The translations under genes were made by a program, and so were the position numbers. From Bosea sp. F3-2 (lineage in GTDB: Bacteria > Pseudomonadota > Alphaproteobacteria > Rhizobiales > Beijerinckiaceae), in NCBI RefSeq assembly GCF_008253865.1, contig NZ_CP042331.1, positions 2,294,001-2,358,000 of the forward strand: 64,000 nucleotides of DNA, in the 5' to 3' direction. Under the pieces are notes generated by a model. That model ran no database searches. It saw only the letters and a program-made list of their open reading frames with translations, and was not told the DNA's origin. Shown one piece after another: positions 27,348-37,700 of this stretch; the stretch's first letter is position 1; each line of letters begins with the position of its first letter.

Positions 27348-28663
27348 GGGGCGGCTCCCGCGGGTTCGAGCGTTGCGATGCTCTGCGGCTGACGCGCGGC
27401 GGATGGGAAGAAGGCGGGACGCGTGATGCGAACGAGGCCGCGCGGCCGCCAGATCATCATCACCACCATCAGAATGCCGAAGACCAGAATGCGGTATTCG
27501 GCGAAGTCGCGCAGAACTTCCGGCAGAATGGTCAGGACGATCGCGGCGGCGATGACACCGCGCGTCGAGCCGAGGCCGCCGAGCACGACGATCGCCAGGA
27601 TCAGGGCCGACTCGAAGAAAGTGAACGAGGTCGGGTTCACGAAGCCCTGATGCACGGCGAAGAACACGCCGGCGATGCCGCCCGTCGAAGCGCCGAGCAT
27701 GAAAGCCGAGAGCTTCGTCGTGACCGCGTTCACACCGAGCGAGCGGCAGGCGATCTCGTCCTCGCGCAGCGCCTCCCAGAGCCGCCCGATCGGCATCGCC
27801 CGCAGCCGCGCGACAATGTAGACGACCGCGCAGACGACCAGGAACAGGGTGAGATAGATGAACCAGAATTTGTAGTCAGCGCTGTAGCGAAGGCCGAAGA
27901 ATTCGTGGAACGGCGTGCCGCCCTGCCGGGCCGCGCGCGTGAATTCGAGGCCAAATATGGTCGGCGAAGGAACCGGAGCCCCGTTCGGCCCACCGGTAAA
28001 CTCCAGCCAATTGGTGAGCACGAGACGGATGATCTCGCCGAAGCCGAGCGTCACGATCGCCAGATAGTCGCCATGCATCCGCAGGACGGGAAAGGCCAGC
28101 ACCATGCCGCAAAAACCGGCCAGCAGCGGGGCGAGCGCGAGCGCTCCCCAGAACCCCAGCCCGAGATATTGCGAGCCCAGCGCCAGCAGATAGGCGCCGA
28201 CCGCATAGAAGGCGACGAAGCCGAGATCGAGCAGCCCGGCGAGCCCGACGACGATATTGAGACCCAACCCAAGCAGAACATAGATCAGCGCCAGGATGGC
28301 GATGCCGAGCCAGTACTTGTCCGCGAAGAACGGAAAGGCCAACCCCGCCGCGAAGACCAGGGCAAGAGCAAGCAGCGGCGATTTTTCCCGGCCCGAGGCG
28401 ACCGTCACCCCGCCCCCCGTCGTTCGCGACAGAAGCTTGGCGAGACGCTGTCCCGGCCTGCTTGCCAGCGCGAGCGTGACGAGCACGCGCCCGAGCGCGA
28501 CGATCGCGGCGATGACCAGCGGGCGCACGAGATGGCTGGAGAAGGTGAAGCCTTCGAGAACCAGGCCGGAGATCGGCCCGAAGACGATCAGGGCGATGAC
28601 GAAGGTGTAAGCCGCTTCCTTGAGCAGCGCGAGCGGCATGGACGCGCGGGATGATGTGTCCAT
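27344..28663 (-). CDS. livM: LivM-type ABC transporter permease
   Basis: A 439-residue inner-membrane permease. The N-terminal extension of about 115 residues holds two or three extra helices before the LivM core. The core begins near YVLLGLGLNIVVGLAGLLDLGFVAFYAVGAYLLAL (residues about 130-165) and includes RMHGDYLAIVTLGFGEIIRLVL and VLGGLGSTRGVIAAAIVL. The EAA-type loop that contacts the ATPase lies in REDEIACRSLGVN. A C-terminal tail of about 25 residues extends past RPRGLVR. It overlaps livG by 4 bases. Confidence 0.93.
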
Positions 28664-28666
28664 CGC

Positions 28667-29584
28667 TCACACCTTCTGAATTTCGGGGCGGCCGAGCAGG
28701 CCGTAGGGGCGGAACAGCAGCAGCGCGATCAGAAGGCCGAAAGCGAAGACATCCTTGTAGTCGGTGCTGACATAGCCGGCGAAGAGCGCTTCGGTCAGGC
28801 CCAGCAGCAAGCCGCCGAGGATCGCCCCCGGCAGCGAGCCGATGCCGCCGAGCACCGCGGCCGTGAAGGCCTTGATGCCCATGACGAAGCCGATGAAGAA
28901 ATTGAAGGAGCCGTAGTTCAAGGTGACGAGCACGCCGCCGACGGCGGCGGTGGCCGCGCCGATGACGAACACGGTGGAGATGATGCGGTCAGTGTTGACG
29001 CCCAGCACCGCCGACATATGCCGGTTCTGCTGCGTGGCCCGGCAATGCCGGCCGATCTTCGTGTGGCCGATCAGATAGGTCAGGATCGCCATGGCCACGA
29101 AGGACGCAACCAGGATGATGAGCTGCATATAGGTGATCTGGGCGAAGTCCTGCGCGGTCCCGACCCGGATCGTCCCTTCGATGAGCACGGGGACGCCCTG
29201 GTCGCGCGCGCCCTGGGAGATCTGGACATAGCTCTGCAGGATCAGCGAGATGCCGATCGCCGAGATCAGGGGAGCAAGCTTCGTCGAGCCGCGCAGCGGC
29301 CGATAGGCGACCTGCTCGATCGACCAGCCATAGATGCCGGTGATGAAGCAGGTGATGACGAGAACCGAGATGACCGCGAACGGAACCGAGTCGATCCCGA
29401 AATAATGCAGCACGGCCAAGGTGATCGCCGCGATATAGGCCGACACCATGTAGACGTCGCCATGGGCGAAGTTGATCATCCTGATGACGCCGTAGACCAT
29501 AGTGTAGCCGACGGCGATCAGGCCGTAGATCGAACCCAGCGTAATGCCGTTGACGAGCTGCTGGGCGAGAATGTGGAAGCTCAT
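28667..29584 (-). CDS. livH: LivH-type ABC transporter permease
   Basis: ATG 29584 (MSFHILAQQLVNGITLGSIYGLIAVGYTMVYG) is chosen. The frame is open 53 codons further, but that extension lies in a palindromic repeat and has no family-like sequence. The product is 305 residues with about eight membrane helices. INFAHGDVYMVSAY and VLGGIGSLPGAILGGLLLG are classical LivH motifs. It ends 3 bases before livM. A palindromic repeat separates it from livK, a common way to raise binding-protein expression over the permease. Confidence 0.94.
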   Translation of the reverse strand: MSFHILAQQLVNGITLGSIYGLIAVGYTMVYGVIRMINFAHGDVYMVSAYIAAITLAVLHYFGIDSVPFAVISVLVITCFITGIYGWSIEQVAYRPLRGSTKLAPLISAIGISLILQSYVQISQGARDQGVPVLIEGTIRVGTAQDFAQITYMQLIILVASFVAMAILTYLIGHTKIGRHCRATQQNRHMSAVLGVNTDRIISTVFVIGAATAAVGGVLVTLNYGSFNFFIGFVMGIKAFTAAVLGGIGSLPGAILGGLLLGLTEALFAGYVSTDYKDVFAFGLLIALLLFRPYGLLGRPEIQKV

Positions 29585-29635
29585 GCCATACCCCGCCTGT
29601 TGAGTGACGATCGGAAAGCGAGCCGGCCGGGTTTG

Positions 29636-29781
29636 GATCGCTTTTCGATCAGGTGGAACCGTCATTGCGAGCGCAGCGAAGCAATCCAGGGGGACGTAGA
29701 GTTCTGCCGCTCCTGGATTGCTTCGTCGCTTCGCTCCTCGCAATGACGGCCTCTGCGATCCAGCCTGATCGAAAATCGCTC
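29636..29781. repeat. Nested palindromic intergenic repeat between livK and livH
   Basis: Two nested inverted repeats lie in the 225-base gap. The outer arms are at 29636-29653 and 29764-29781 (CGATCAGG and complement, around TTTTCGATC). The inner arms are at about 29659-29690 and 29712-29749, built on CATTGCGAG and CAATCCAGG and their complements. The inner sequence type is common between genes in Rhizobiales. Transcribed, it would form a long hairpin just downstream of livK. That could stabilise the livK message or attenuate read-through. Confidence 0.8.
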
Positions 29782-29809
29782 TAGAAGAGCCCGGCCGGCC
29801 CGGGGAGCA

Positions 29810-30934
29810 TCACTTCGCGGGAATGGCGTTGCCGTTGTCGTCGAAGGTGTAGAACACCCATTTGAAGCCCTTGACGTCGCCCTTGGCGTCCCAGCCGAGC
29901 TGACCGACCGCGGTCTTGACCGAGGCCTTGCGCAGCCAGGCGATCTGCGCCTTGACGTCGCCGCCATTCGTGCCCTTGAGAGCGTCGACGACGGCCTGCG
30001 CGGAGGCGTAGCCGTAGAGGGTGTAGTTGTCGGGCGCGATGCCGGCCTTCTTCAGCGCGGCCTGCGCCTCGGCGGCGTCGGGATCCTTGCGCGGGTCGGC
30101 CGCCGAGGAATAATAGGCGTCCTTGAGGAACTTGGCGCCGCCGGCGGCGGCAACGAGTTCCTTCTGCGCGATGCCGTCGCCGCTGATGAACTTGGCCGTC
30201 AGCCCCTGTTCGCGGATCTGGCGGATCAGGGGGCCGGCCTCGGGGATCAGGCCGCCGAAATAGATCGCCGTCGCGCCCGAGCTCTTGATCTTCGTCACCA
30301 GCGCGTTGAAGTCGCGCTCGCCGCGCGTCAGCCCTTCATAGAGCACCGGCGCCACGCCGCGCTCCGCGAGCGTCCGCTTCAGCGCATCGACCAAACCCTG
30401 CCCGTAAGTATCCTTGTCGTGGATCAGGGCGATCTTATCCGCTTTCAGCGTGTCGAGAATATAGGCGCCGGCCACGACAGCCTGCTGATCGTCGCGTCCG
30501 CAGGTCCTGAAGATGTTCTCCAGCTTGCGATCGGTGACGATCGGATTCGTCGAAGCCGGCGTCACCATGAGAATGCCGGCGTCGGAATAGATCTCGGAGG
30601 CCGGGATCGTGCTCGACGAACAGAAATGACCCACCACCGCATTGACCTTGTCCTGGTCGACGAAGCGGTTGGCGACGGCGACGGCCTGCTTGGGCTCGCA
30701 GGCATCATCGCCCTTCACCAGCTCGATCTTCTTGCCGCCGACGCCGCCCGACGCATTCACATCCTTGATGAAGGCCGAGGCGCCGGACCAGATCTGCTCG
30801 CCGAAGGTGGCATTGGCGCCGGTCATCGGCCCGGCCACGCCGATCTTGATCGTATCGGCGGCATAAGACGCCGAAGCCGTCAGCAGCATCGCCGCAAGAC
30901 TGGTCGCCAGCGAGAATTTCGTGATCGTCTTCAT
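29810..30934 (-). CDS. livK: Liv-type ABC transporter substrate-binding protein
   Basis: ATG 30934 (MKTITKFSLATSLAAMLLTASASYAAD) follows GGGGAA and gives a clean Sec signal cut after SYA. The mature protein of about 350 residues has IKIGVAGPMTGANATFGEQ, NASGGVGGKKIELVKGDDACEPKQAVAVANRFV (positions about 60-95), and GHFCSSSTIPASEIYSDAGILMVTPASTNP. These are standard LivK features, including two cysteines spaced for a disulfide. It heads the leftward catabolic operon and is preceded by the candidate operator at 31055-31080. The ligand is unknown; LivK-type proteins bind amino acids, amides and many small acids. Confidence 0.93.
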   Translation of the reverse strand: MKTITKFSLATSLAAMLLTASASYAADTIKIGVAGPMTGANATFGEQIWSGASAFIKDVNASGGVGGKKIELVKGDDACEPKQAVAVANRFVDQDKVNAVVGHFCSSSTIPASEIYSDAGILMVTPASTNPIVTDRKLENIFRTCGRDDQQAVVAGAYILDTLKADKIALIHDKDTYGQGLVDALKRTLAERGVAPVLYEGLTRGERDFNALVTKIKSSGATAIYFGGLIPEAGPLIRQIREQGLTAKFISGDGIAQKELVAAAGGAKFLKDAYYSSAADPRKDPDAAEAQAALKKAGIAPDNYTLYGYASAQAVVDALKGTNGGDVKAQIAWLRKASVKTAVGQLGWDAKGDVKGFKWVFYTFDDNGNAIPAK

Positions 30935-31054
30935 CGGCTTGTTCCCCGGAATATGATGTTGGCCAGACCGACGGCGCGCATTGCCCTGCCCCGGCGCGAG
31001 CAGCGGCACCCCACAGTCCCACCAAAGGCGCTCGACGCCCGTCAGCCTTAGCAG

Positions 31055-31080
31055 TTGTATGATAAGTGATATATTAATAT
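31055..31080. promoter_or_regulatory. Candidate operator in the divergent livK/mutase promoter region
   Basis: An A+T-rich stretch in a G+C-rich region contains GTATGATAAGTGATAT at 31057-31072. The same 16-bp pattern recurs upstream of the GntR gene (34690-34705) and of the YdiJ-like/SDR pair (37810-37825). It lies about 120 bases upstream of livK and 105 bases upstream of the B12 enzyme, so it could serve both. The likely ligand-responsive binder is the GntR/FCD protein at 33936-34646. Confidence 0.55.
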
Positions 31081-31184
31081 GGTGTCAAGCGACGGCCGCT
31101 GGCGGTCGGGCGGGACGAGAGAGACCTCGGCTTTCCCGGCAGGTGATATGCCGGCACCGGGTCGAGATGCAGGGAGGAAGCGCG

Positions 31185-32975
31185 ATGGTCGGCAGTCAGG
31201 ATGGGCAGGCTCTCCGCCTCCCCTCGTTGGAGGCTCTCGTCTCTCCGCGCCTGGCGCCAGGCTCGGAACTGCTGGCCGCCGGCCGCGCCATGGCGCGGCA
31301 CTGGTCGGTCGGCCGCAACGCTTTCCTGGATGAGATGCAGGTGTCGTGCGAGGCCGAGTACAAGCGTCGCATGATGGCCGATCCCCGGATCGCGCAGCAT
31401 GCGCATATCGGTTTCCGGAGCGTCGAGCGGACTCTCGACGCCATCCGCGAAGTCCACGAAACCACCACGAAACAGGGGGTCATCGTCGATCGCTTCGGCA
31501 TCACACTCGACTGGTCGATGGGCTATCCGGAGGCGGAGCGCGCGCGGCGGTCACGCGGAACCGGCATCGTCCTGTCGGGGCCTGAGGATTTCGCGCGCAT
31601 CACCGGAGCCGTCCCGGCCGCAGCTCATTTCGGCGATTTCATGCTGGGGCTGCCGGGCGCGGTCGAGAATACGAGAAGCGCCCTAGCGGCGGGCGCGACG
31701 ACGATCGGCAATCTCGGCCAGTACTTCACCTTCCGGTTGCCGAACTGGGATGATGACGTCGCCACGACCGAGGCTACGGTGACGGCGCTTGGGCTGATCG
31801 CGGCCCAGCCGGTTGAAATGCTCGTCCACTCCAATCTCGACGATGGCTTTGCCGGGTTGCTTGCCGATATGAGTTCCGCACTCGGAATGGTGCTGATCGA
31901 AAAATACCTCGTCGAGGAGTTGATCGGCGCCCGCCTGGCGCACTGCTACGGCCATCACTTCACGGCGCCGTTGATGCGCCTGGCCTTCCACCATGCGCTC
32001 ACGCAGCTCACCACCACGCCGGGCAGCATGATCTTCGGCAATACGGTCAGCTACAAATCCACGCCTGCCGGCAACTTCGCCAGCCTCGCCAGTTATCTGC
32101 AGGCCGATATCTGGGCGCTGCAACGGCGGCCGAGCGGCCACGCCATCAACCCTATCCCGGTGACAGAGAACCAGCGCATTCCGGATATCGAAGAGATCGT
32201 CGATGCCCAGATTTTTGCCCACCGTCTCGCCGAGCATGCCGGCACGAGCCGGGCCCTGATCGACCTTGCCGCGGTCGATGGGATGGCGGCCAGGCTGATC
32301 GACGGCGCGCGCATTTTCGCAGCTCGGATTCTGACGGGGTTCGCGGAGGCCGGGATCGACATCCGCGACCCGGCCCAGTTCATGCTCGCCTTGCGGCGCA
32401 CCGGGCCGCGGCGGCTTGAGGTCCTGTATGGCGCCGGCTCACCCGATCGTGGCCAATGGAGCGGGCGGCGGCCGTTCGTCCTCGCCGAATGGGTCGAGGA
32501 ACTCGAGCACGCCGCGGAGGATTGGCTTGCCGGTGTCGCGCCGCCCCTGCGGGCGCGGCTGGCTGCTGAAGCTCCGAAAGTCTGCATCGCCAGCAGCGAC
32601 GTGCATGAGCACGGCAAGAACCTGATCGAGCAGATCCTGCTGCGTCTCGGCGCCGAGGTCGTCGATGCAGGCACCTCGACCGATCCCGACGATCTCGTCG
32701 CCACGGCCCTTGCCGCGGATTGCCGCTTGCTGGCGGTCAGCACCTATAACGGCATCGCGCTGCGCTATGCCGAAGAGGTCAAGGCCGCGCTCGCCAAGGC
32801 CGATCGGGCGATCCCGCTCTGTCTCGGCGGCCGGCTCAATCAGGTTCCGGACAGCTCCAATACCGGGTTGCCGGTCGATGTTGCCCCCGAGCTGGCGGCT
32901 CTCGGCGTCATTCCCTGCTCCACGCCGGAAAGGTTGATCGACGTCCTTGCGCAGCTTGTTGAAACGCCTTCGTAA
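31185..32975 (+). CDS. Single-chain B12-dependent mutase-like protein
   Basis: ATG 31185 follows AGGGAGGAAG; earlier in-frame starts run through the control region. The product is about 596 residues. The C-terminal 127 residues form a cobalamin-binding domain. It has the base-off motif DVHEHG at about 472-477 (DxHxxG), VSTYNG at 518-523, and LCLGGRLNQ at 546-554, closely following the glutamate mutase MutS subunit. The N-terminal roughly 460 residues look like a TIM-barrel catalytic domain (VDRFGITLDWSMGYP, GATTIGNLGQYFTFRLP, GSMIFGNTVSYKSTP), loosely MutE-like. It would therefore be a fused MutE-MutS-type carbon-skeleton mutase. Whether it isomerises glutamate or another acid is unknown. Confidence 0.75.
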   Translation: MVGSQDGQALRLPSLEALVSPRLAPGSELLAAGRAMARHWSVGRNAFLDEMQVSCEAEYKRRMMADPRIAQHAHIGFRSVERTLDAIREVHETTTKQGVIVDRFGITLDWSMGYPEAERARRSRGTGIVLSGPEDFARITGAVPAAAHFGDFMLGLPGAVENTRSALAAGATTIGNLGQYFTFRLPNWDDDVATTEATVTALGLIAAQPVEMLVHSNLDDGFAGLLADMSSALGMVLIEKYLVEELIGARLAHCYGHHFTAPLMRLAFHHALTQLTTTPGSMIFGNTVSYKSTPAGNFASLASYLQADIWALQRRPSGHAINPIPVTENQRIPDIEEIVDAQIFAHRLAEHAGTSRALIDLAAVDGMAARLIDGARIFAARILTGFAEAGIDIRDPAQFMLALRRTGPRRLEVLYGAGSPDRGQWSGRRPFVLAEWVEELEHAAEDWLAGVAPPLRARLAAEAPKVCIASSDVHEHGKNLIEQILLRLGAEVVDAGTSTDPDDLVATALAADCRLLAVSTYNGIALRYAEEVKAALAKADRAIPLCLGGRLNQVPDSSNTGLPVDVAPELAALGVIPCSTPERLIDVLAQLVETPS

Positions 32976-32990
32976 GGTATCAAACCTTCG
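32971..32990. terminator. Short hairpin between convergent genes
   Basis: AAGGTATCAAACCTT forms a small stem with a loop just after the mutase stop and before the end of the reductase gene on the other strand. It may help end both transcripts. There is no run of T residues, so the assignment is tentative. Confidence 0.28.
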
Positions 32991-33050
32991 CGGGTGCATG
33001 ACCATCCATCGGCATCTGCCGGTTCTGCGGCGTGAGGCGCCACGCGCCCC

Positions 33051-33821
33051 TTATCCGCCTCGGACTCGCGCCAAGGCGCCCGCCAGAGCGCCCTCCAGCG
33101 CAGCCGTTCCGCCGCTCCCCTGGAAGTCCCGGAAGATCTGCTCGTTCAGCCCGCCCTTTGTCGAGAATTCGGAGCGCAGTTCCGCAAAGGCAGCGTTCGG
33201 AGAGACCGCCGTCGCATAAGCGAGGCCAGTGAATAGTTGCCGCAAATAGGCATGGGCTTGGAGGGACGGAACGCCACTTTCGGTGAGCCAGCGCTCTGCG
33301 CTCTCCAGAATGCCGAAATAGGTGCCCATCAAGGCGCTGCCTGTCGTCAGCAGCTCGTATTCCCGCCGGTCCGTGACGGCAACGGCGGTCCCGAGAGCGG
33401 AGAAAATCGCGGAGATGGTCTCCTCGGGCGGGTAGAATGCCGTGGCACCCAGCCTGTGCGCCACGAAGGGAAGCGGCAGCGCCTGAGTAATCTTCACCGG
33501 CACGCCAATCCATCCGGCAATCGTCTCCGGCGAAACGACCGGGATGAAGCTGACGACATGTTGCCCGGATCGAAAATGGATATCTCGGATCACCGCCTCT
33601 GCGATCTGCGGCCTGACCGCCAGAAACACAATCTGTGATCGATCGACCACGTCCTGATTGTCCTTGCCGACGGAGACGAGGGCATGTTGCTCGGAGAGTC
33701 TCGCCGCCGTCTCGGCATTGCGGGGCGAAACGATCACCTCCTCGATATCGAGGCTTGATTTTGCCAGGCCGGCGATGACGGCAGACGAGATCGTCCCCGT
33801 TCCGACAAATCCGAGCTTCAC
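33051..33821 (-). CDS. Pyrroline-5-carboxylate-reductase-like protein
   Basis: A 256-residue member of the P5C reductase family, read from GTG 33821 behind AAAGG. The Rossmann motif is KLGFVGTGTISSAVIAGL; the middle contains VFLAVRPQIAEAVIRDI and FIPVVSPETIAGWIG. The C-terminal helical domain (LLTTGSALMGTYFGILESAERWL and GLNEQIFRDF) is more diverged from ProC than usual and lacks the tidy proline-substrate loop. Family members reduce cyclic imines to cyclic amines with NAD(P)H. Given the hydantoinase and mutase nearby, an unusual cyclic imine is a better guess than proline synthesis. It lies convergent to the B12 enzyme. Confidence 0.8.
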   Translation of the reverse strand: MKLGFVGTGTISSAVIAGLAKSSLDIEEVIVSPRNAETAARLSEQHALVSVGKDNQDVVDRSQIVFLAVRPQIAEAVIRDIHFRSGQHVVSFIPVVSPETIAGWIGVPVKITQALPLPFVAHRLGATAFYPPEETISAIFSALGTAVAVTDRREYELLTTGSALMGTYFGILESAERWLTESGVPSLQAHAYLRQLFTGLAYATAVSPNAAFAELRSEFSTKGGLNEQIFRDFQGSGGTAALEGALAGALARVRGG

Positions 33822-33935
33822 GTTTCAACCTTTCAGCGAGCAAGGTGACCGCCGGCCTGCAGCGAGCATCTCCCGATGCCGCAGCCTGTCGCGCCCGACA
33901 GGAGCATGTTCGATCTGCGATAGACGGAAAGCGGC

Positions 33936-34646
33936 CTATGGAGCTTCCTCGAGAAGCTTTCTATAGCGGGCGAGACTTTCCTCGAGATGCTGCGTCATCG
34001 CTGCCCTCGCGGCTTTGACGTCTCCTTGCGTGATCGCGGCAAGGATCCCGGCGTGCTCCTTATTGACCTTCTTGAGGTAGGCTGGCCCACCGAAGAAGCC
34101 ACGTCGCTTGAGGACGAGATCGAAGCTGATCTCGCTCATTACAGCCTCAAGGAAACTAGGAAAGTGCGGATTGCGCGTCGCTCTGGCGATGGCGAGGTGG
34201 AACTCGAAATCGGCTTTCGCCTCTGCCTCTGCGTCCTGCGTGTCGAGACGGTCCATGAGGTCGTAGGCGCGCGCAATCTCGGCCAGCGCCTCTGGTGTCC
34301 GGCGGGACGCCGCCAACGCCACCGCCTGCAGTTCGACCCCGAGCCGCAACTCAAGGATCTGCATGGCGGAACGAACGTCATCGATCTTGCTGATCTCGAA
34401 GCTGAGCGGTCGCGTCTCGCGCTCGGAAACGAAGACGCCAGCGCCCTGCCGGGCTGTCACCCGCCCACCCACCTTCAGCGACGCAAAGGCCTCGCGAATA
34501 ACAGTACGGCTCACCCCGAACTCCTCGCAGAGCTGAGCACTCGACGGCAGCTTGTCGCCAGGCGGGTAGATGCCGGCGTCGATCCGTTCCGAGAGTTGCG
34601 AAGCAACGATCTCGGCGAGGTTTCCCCGTTGGGTGATGATGCTCAA
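33936..34646 (-). CDS. GntR-family regulator, FadR/FCD subfamily
   Basis: A 236-residue repressor-type protein. The winged helix occupies residues about 10-75 (LAEIVASQLSERIDAGIYPPGDKLPSSAQLCEEFGVSRTVIREAFASL, positions about 10-57). The FCD ligand-binding domain follows, with an Asp/His metal-binding pattern in DFEFHLAIARATRNPHF and the closing KEHAGILAAITQGD and AAMTQHLEESLARY. FCD domains sense small carboxylates. It lies between catabolic genes, and a candidate operator sits 44 bases upstream of its start, so autoregulation and control of the flanking operons are likely. Confidence 0.92.
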   Translation of the reverse strand: MSIITQRGNLAEIVASQLSERIDAGIYPPGDKLPSSAQLCEEFGVSRTVIREAFASLKVGGRVTARQGAGVFVSERETRPLSFEISKIDDVRSAMQILELRLGVELQAVALAASRRTPEALAEIARAYDLMDRLDTQDAEAEAKADFEFHLAIARATRNPHFPSFLEAVMSEISFDLVLKRRGFFGGPAYLKKVNKEHAGILAAITQGDVKAARAAMTQHLEESLARYRKLLEEAP

Positions 34647-34689
34647 GACAGTCCGCCTCCCGCGGAATCGATGAGCCGAAGCACTTCAG

Positions 34690-34705
34690 ATGTCATCTAT
34701 CATAC
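34690..34705. promoter_or_regulatory. Candidate operator upstream of the GntR gene
   Basis: The minus-strand sequence GTATGATAGATGACAT lies 44 bases upstream of the regulator gene and overlaps the last codons and TGA stop of the YdiJ-like gene. It shares the GTATGATA core and terminal AT with the sites at 31057 and 37810. Placement fits autoregulation. Confidence 0.5.
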
Positions 34706-37700
34706 GGCTTGCGCCAAGACGATCTTGTGGTGGCGCACGAGCTCCTTCAGCACCTGCAGCGGGTGGCGCGGCACCTCGCCTGCCATCAGCTTGACCTGCG
34801 AACGACAGGAATATCCGGTCGCCATCGGCACCTGCCCCTGCGGCAGCGTGTCGAGCTTCTCCTGCCAGCTCAGCCGATAGATCGCCTCGGACAGGGGGCG
34901 GTTCTTCGCCTCATGGCCGAAGGTGCCCGCCATGCCGCAGCAGCCCGTCTGAGCGACCGAAAGGGCAAGACCGAGCTGGTGAAAGACCGCCCCCCACCCG
35001 TCGATGGCTGCCGCCGCATTCGTCCGCTCGGTGCAGTGCGGCAGCAGATAGTAATGCCGGTCCGAAGCCAACTTCAGATCGCCGAAGAGGTCCGATTGGC
35101 CCGCGAGCCATTCCTGCGGCAGCAGCACCTTGGGCGCCTTGTCCGGCCCGAGTGCCGCCGCATATTCCTGCCGGTAACAGAGCGTCATCGACGGATCGAG
35201 ACCGACGAGCGGCACGCCGCTGCGAGACAAGGCCGCGAGAGCCTGCGCCGTCCGCGCGGCGTTCCGCTCGAACGCGCCGAGATAGCCATGGACATGCAGT
35301 GCCTTGCCGTTCGGTCGCAGCGGCGCGACGAACGGCCGAAGGCCCAGATCCAGCAGCAGATCGACGACGTCGAGAACAAGCTGCGGCTCGAAATGGCTGG
35401 TGAAGACATCCTGGACGAGGATTACGCTCCTGGCCTTGTTCTGATCCGACAGGGCTTCCAGCCGCTCTGGCCGCGCGGTCTCGACGCCCCGCTGGCGGAG
35501 CTCCCGCATCAGCGACAGCTTTGGCAGGACCGGCAATCCAGTCAGGCCGAAACGGGCGGTCAGCGCGCGCCCGACAGTGCTGGCCGCCACCAGATTGTAG
35601 ACCCTACCGAACCGCGCCAGCACGGGGAGCACGTGCTCGATCGAGGCGACCAGCGGATCCTTCAGCGGCCTCAGATAACGGCCGTAATAGAGTTCGAGGA
35701 ATTTCGAGCGGAACGCCGGGACATTGACCTTGATGGGACACTGCCCGGCGCAAGCCTTGCAGGCGAGGCAGGTGTCCATCGCCTCGCGGACCTGATGAGA
35801 GAAGTCATCGTCGCGCGTCCCGCGCAAGCTGTTGAGCAGCCGCGACGGGAGGCTGCGCCAAGCTGAGGTCCGACGGAGACGCTCCGCTTCGGTCCGAGGA
35901 TCGATCCCCTGCTCGGCCAGGCGACGCAGCCATTCCCGGATCAACGACGCCCTGCCCTTCGGCGAGAAGCGCCGATCGCCCGTGCCCTTGAAGGAGGGGC
36001 ACATCGCGGAATCGGCATCGAAGTCGAAGCAGGCGCCGTTGCCGTTGCAAGAGGCGGCATTGTCGAAGCCGTTGCGCGTCTCGCGCCTTATCTGCCGGTC
36101 GAAGGAGCCGCGGAACGGGATGGCGTCGAGCCGGGCGAGCTCTCCGGTCGCTGGTGCCGCGATCTTGCCGGGATTGAACTGGTTGCTGGGATCGAACGCC
36201 GCCTTCAAGCGCTGCAGGGTCGGGTAAAGCGGCCCGAACATCTCCGGCACATATTCCGAGCGCAGACCCTTGCCGTGCTCGCCCCACAGCACTCCGTCAT
36301 ATTTGCGCGTCAAGGCGAAGACGGCATCGCTGATCCGGCGGATCAGCGGCTCCTGCGCCGGATCCGAGAGGTCGAGCGCCGGGCGGACATGGAGCACGCC
36401 GGCATCGACATGGCCGAACATGCCGTAATCGAGCCCCTCGGCGTCGAGCAGGGCGCGGAACTCGGCGATGTAGTCGGCGAGATGCTCCGGCGGAACGGCC
36501 GTATCCTCGACGAAGGGCAGCGGGCGGCGCGCGCCGCCGACATTGCCGAGGAGACCGACGGCACGCTTGCGCATGGCCCAGATCGCGTCGATCGCGTCCC
36601 GTTCCAGCGCGATCCTATGCCCTCTGCGGCCCTTGCCGGGGCGGGCGGCCAGCGCCGCCTCGATCCGGGCGAGGCTGTCCTGCAGCGCGACCAGGTCCTC
36701 GCCCAGCACTTCGACGATATTGATCCCCTGCGCCGGGCCGGCCGGATCGTCCGGAAAGAAGGCAGAGACGCGGGGCCAGACCATATCTCCGCGCGCGAGC
36801 CCGAGCACTTTCCCATCGATGGTCTCGACCGAGGCGACGCCGAGCTCCGTCAGCAGGCGCGCATCCTGCAAGGCGGCGGCGAAATCGTCATAACGGATGT
36901 TGATCAAGGCCGCGTGGCGCGGAATCGGCAGCAGGTTCAGCTCCGCCTCGCCAATCAGCGCCAGCGTCCCTTCCGCTCCGCACAGGATGGCGTTCAGGTT
37001 GAGCCCGCCATCCGCGCCGCGCAGATGCGCGAGATCATAACCGGTGAGGAAGCGGTTGAGCTTCGGAAAGCGCTGCGCGATCAGATCCCGGTTTTCGTGC
37101 TCGATCGCATCGGCCAGGCGATAAATTTCACCGATGCGGTCGTCCCGCTGCTGAACCTCCCGCAATTCTTCGGGGTCAAGCGGGCGTGACAACCATTCGG
37201 TTCCGCCCATCAGCACGGCCTGCAGCGCCACCACGTGGTTGCTGGTCTTGCCATACAGACAGGACCCCTGACCGCAGGCATCGGTATTGATCATCCCGCC
37301 GATGGTGGCCCGGTTCGAGGTCGAGAGCTCCGGCGCGAAGAACAGCCCATGCGGCGCCAGCGCCCGGTTCAGCTGATCTTTCACCACACCGGCCTCGACC
37401 ATGGCGCGGCGCCGCACAGGGTCGATCGACAGGATGCGGTTCATGTAGCGCGACATGTCGACGACGATGCCGTCGGTCAGCGACTGACCGTTAGTGCCGG
37501 TCCCACCTCCGCGCGCTGTCAGTTTGATCGCGGAAAAGGCGGGCTGCGCGGCAAGCCTGGCGATCAGGACGAGATCGGCCCGGCCCCGCGGAAACAAGAT
37601 AGCCCGCGGCGCGAGCTGGTAGATCGAATTGTCCGTCGCGAATACGGTCGTGCTGGCGGGATCGTGGCTCCAGTCTCCCTCGAACCCGGCCGCCTGCAAT

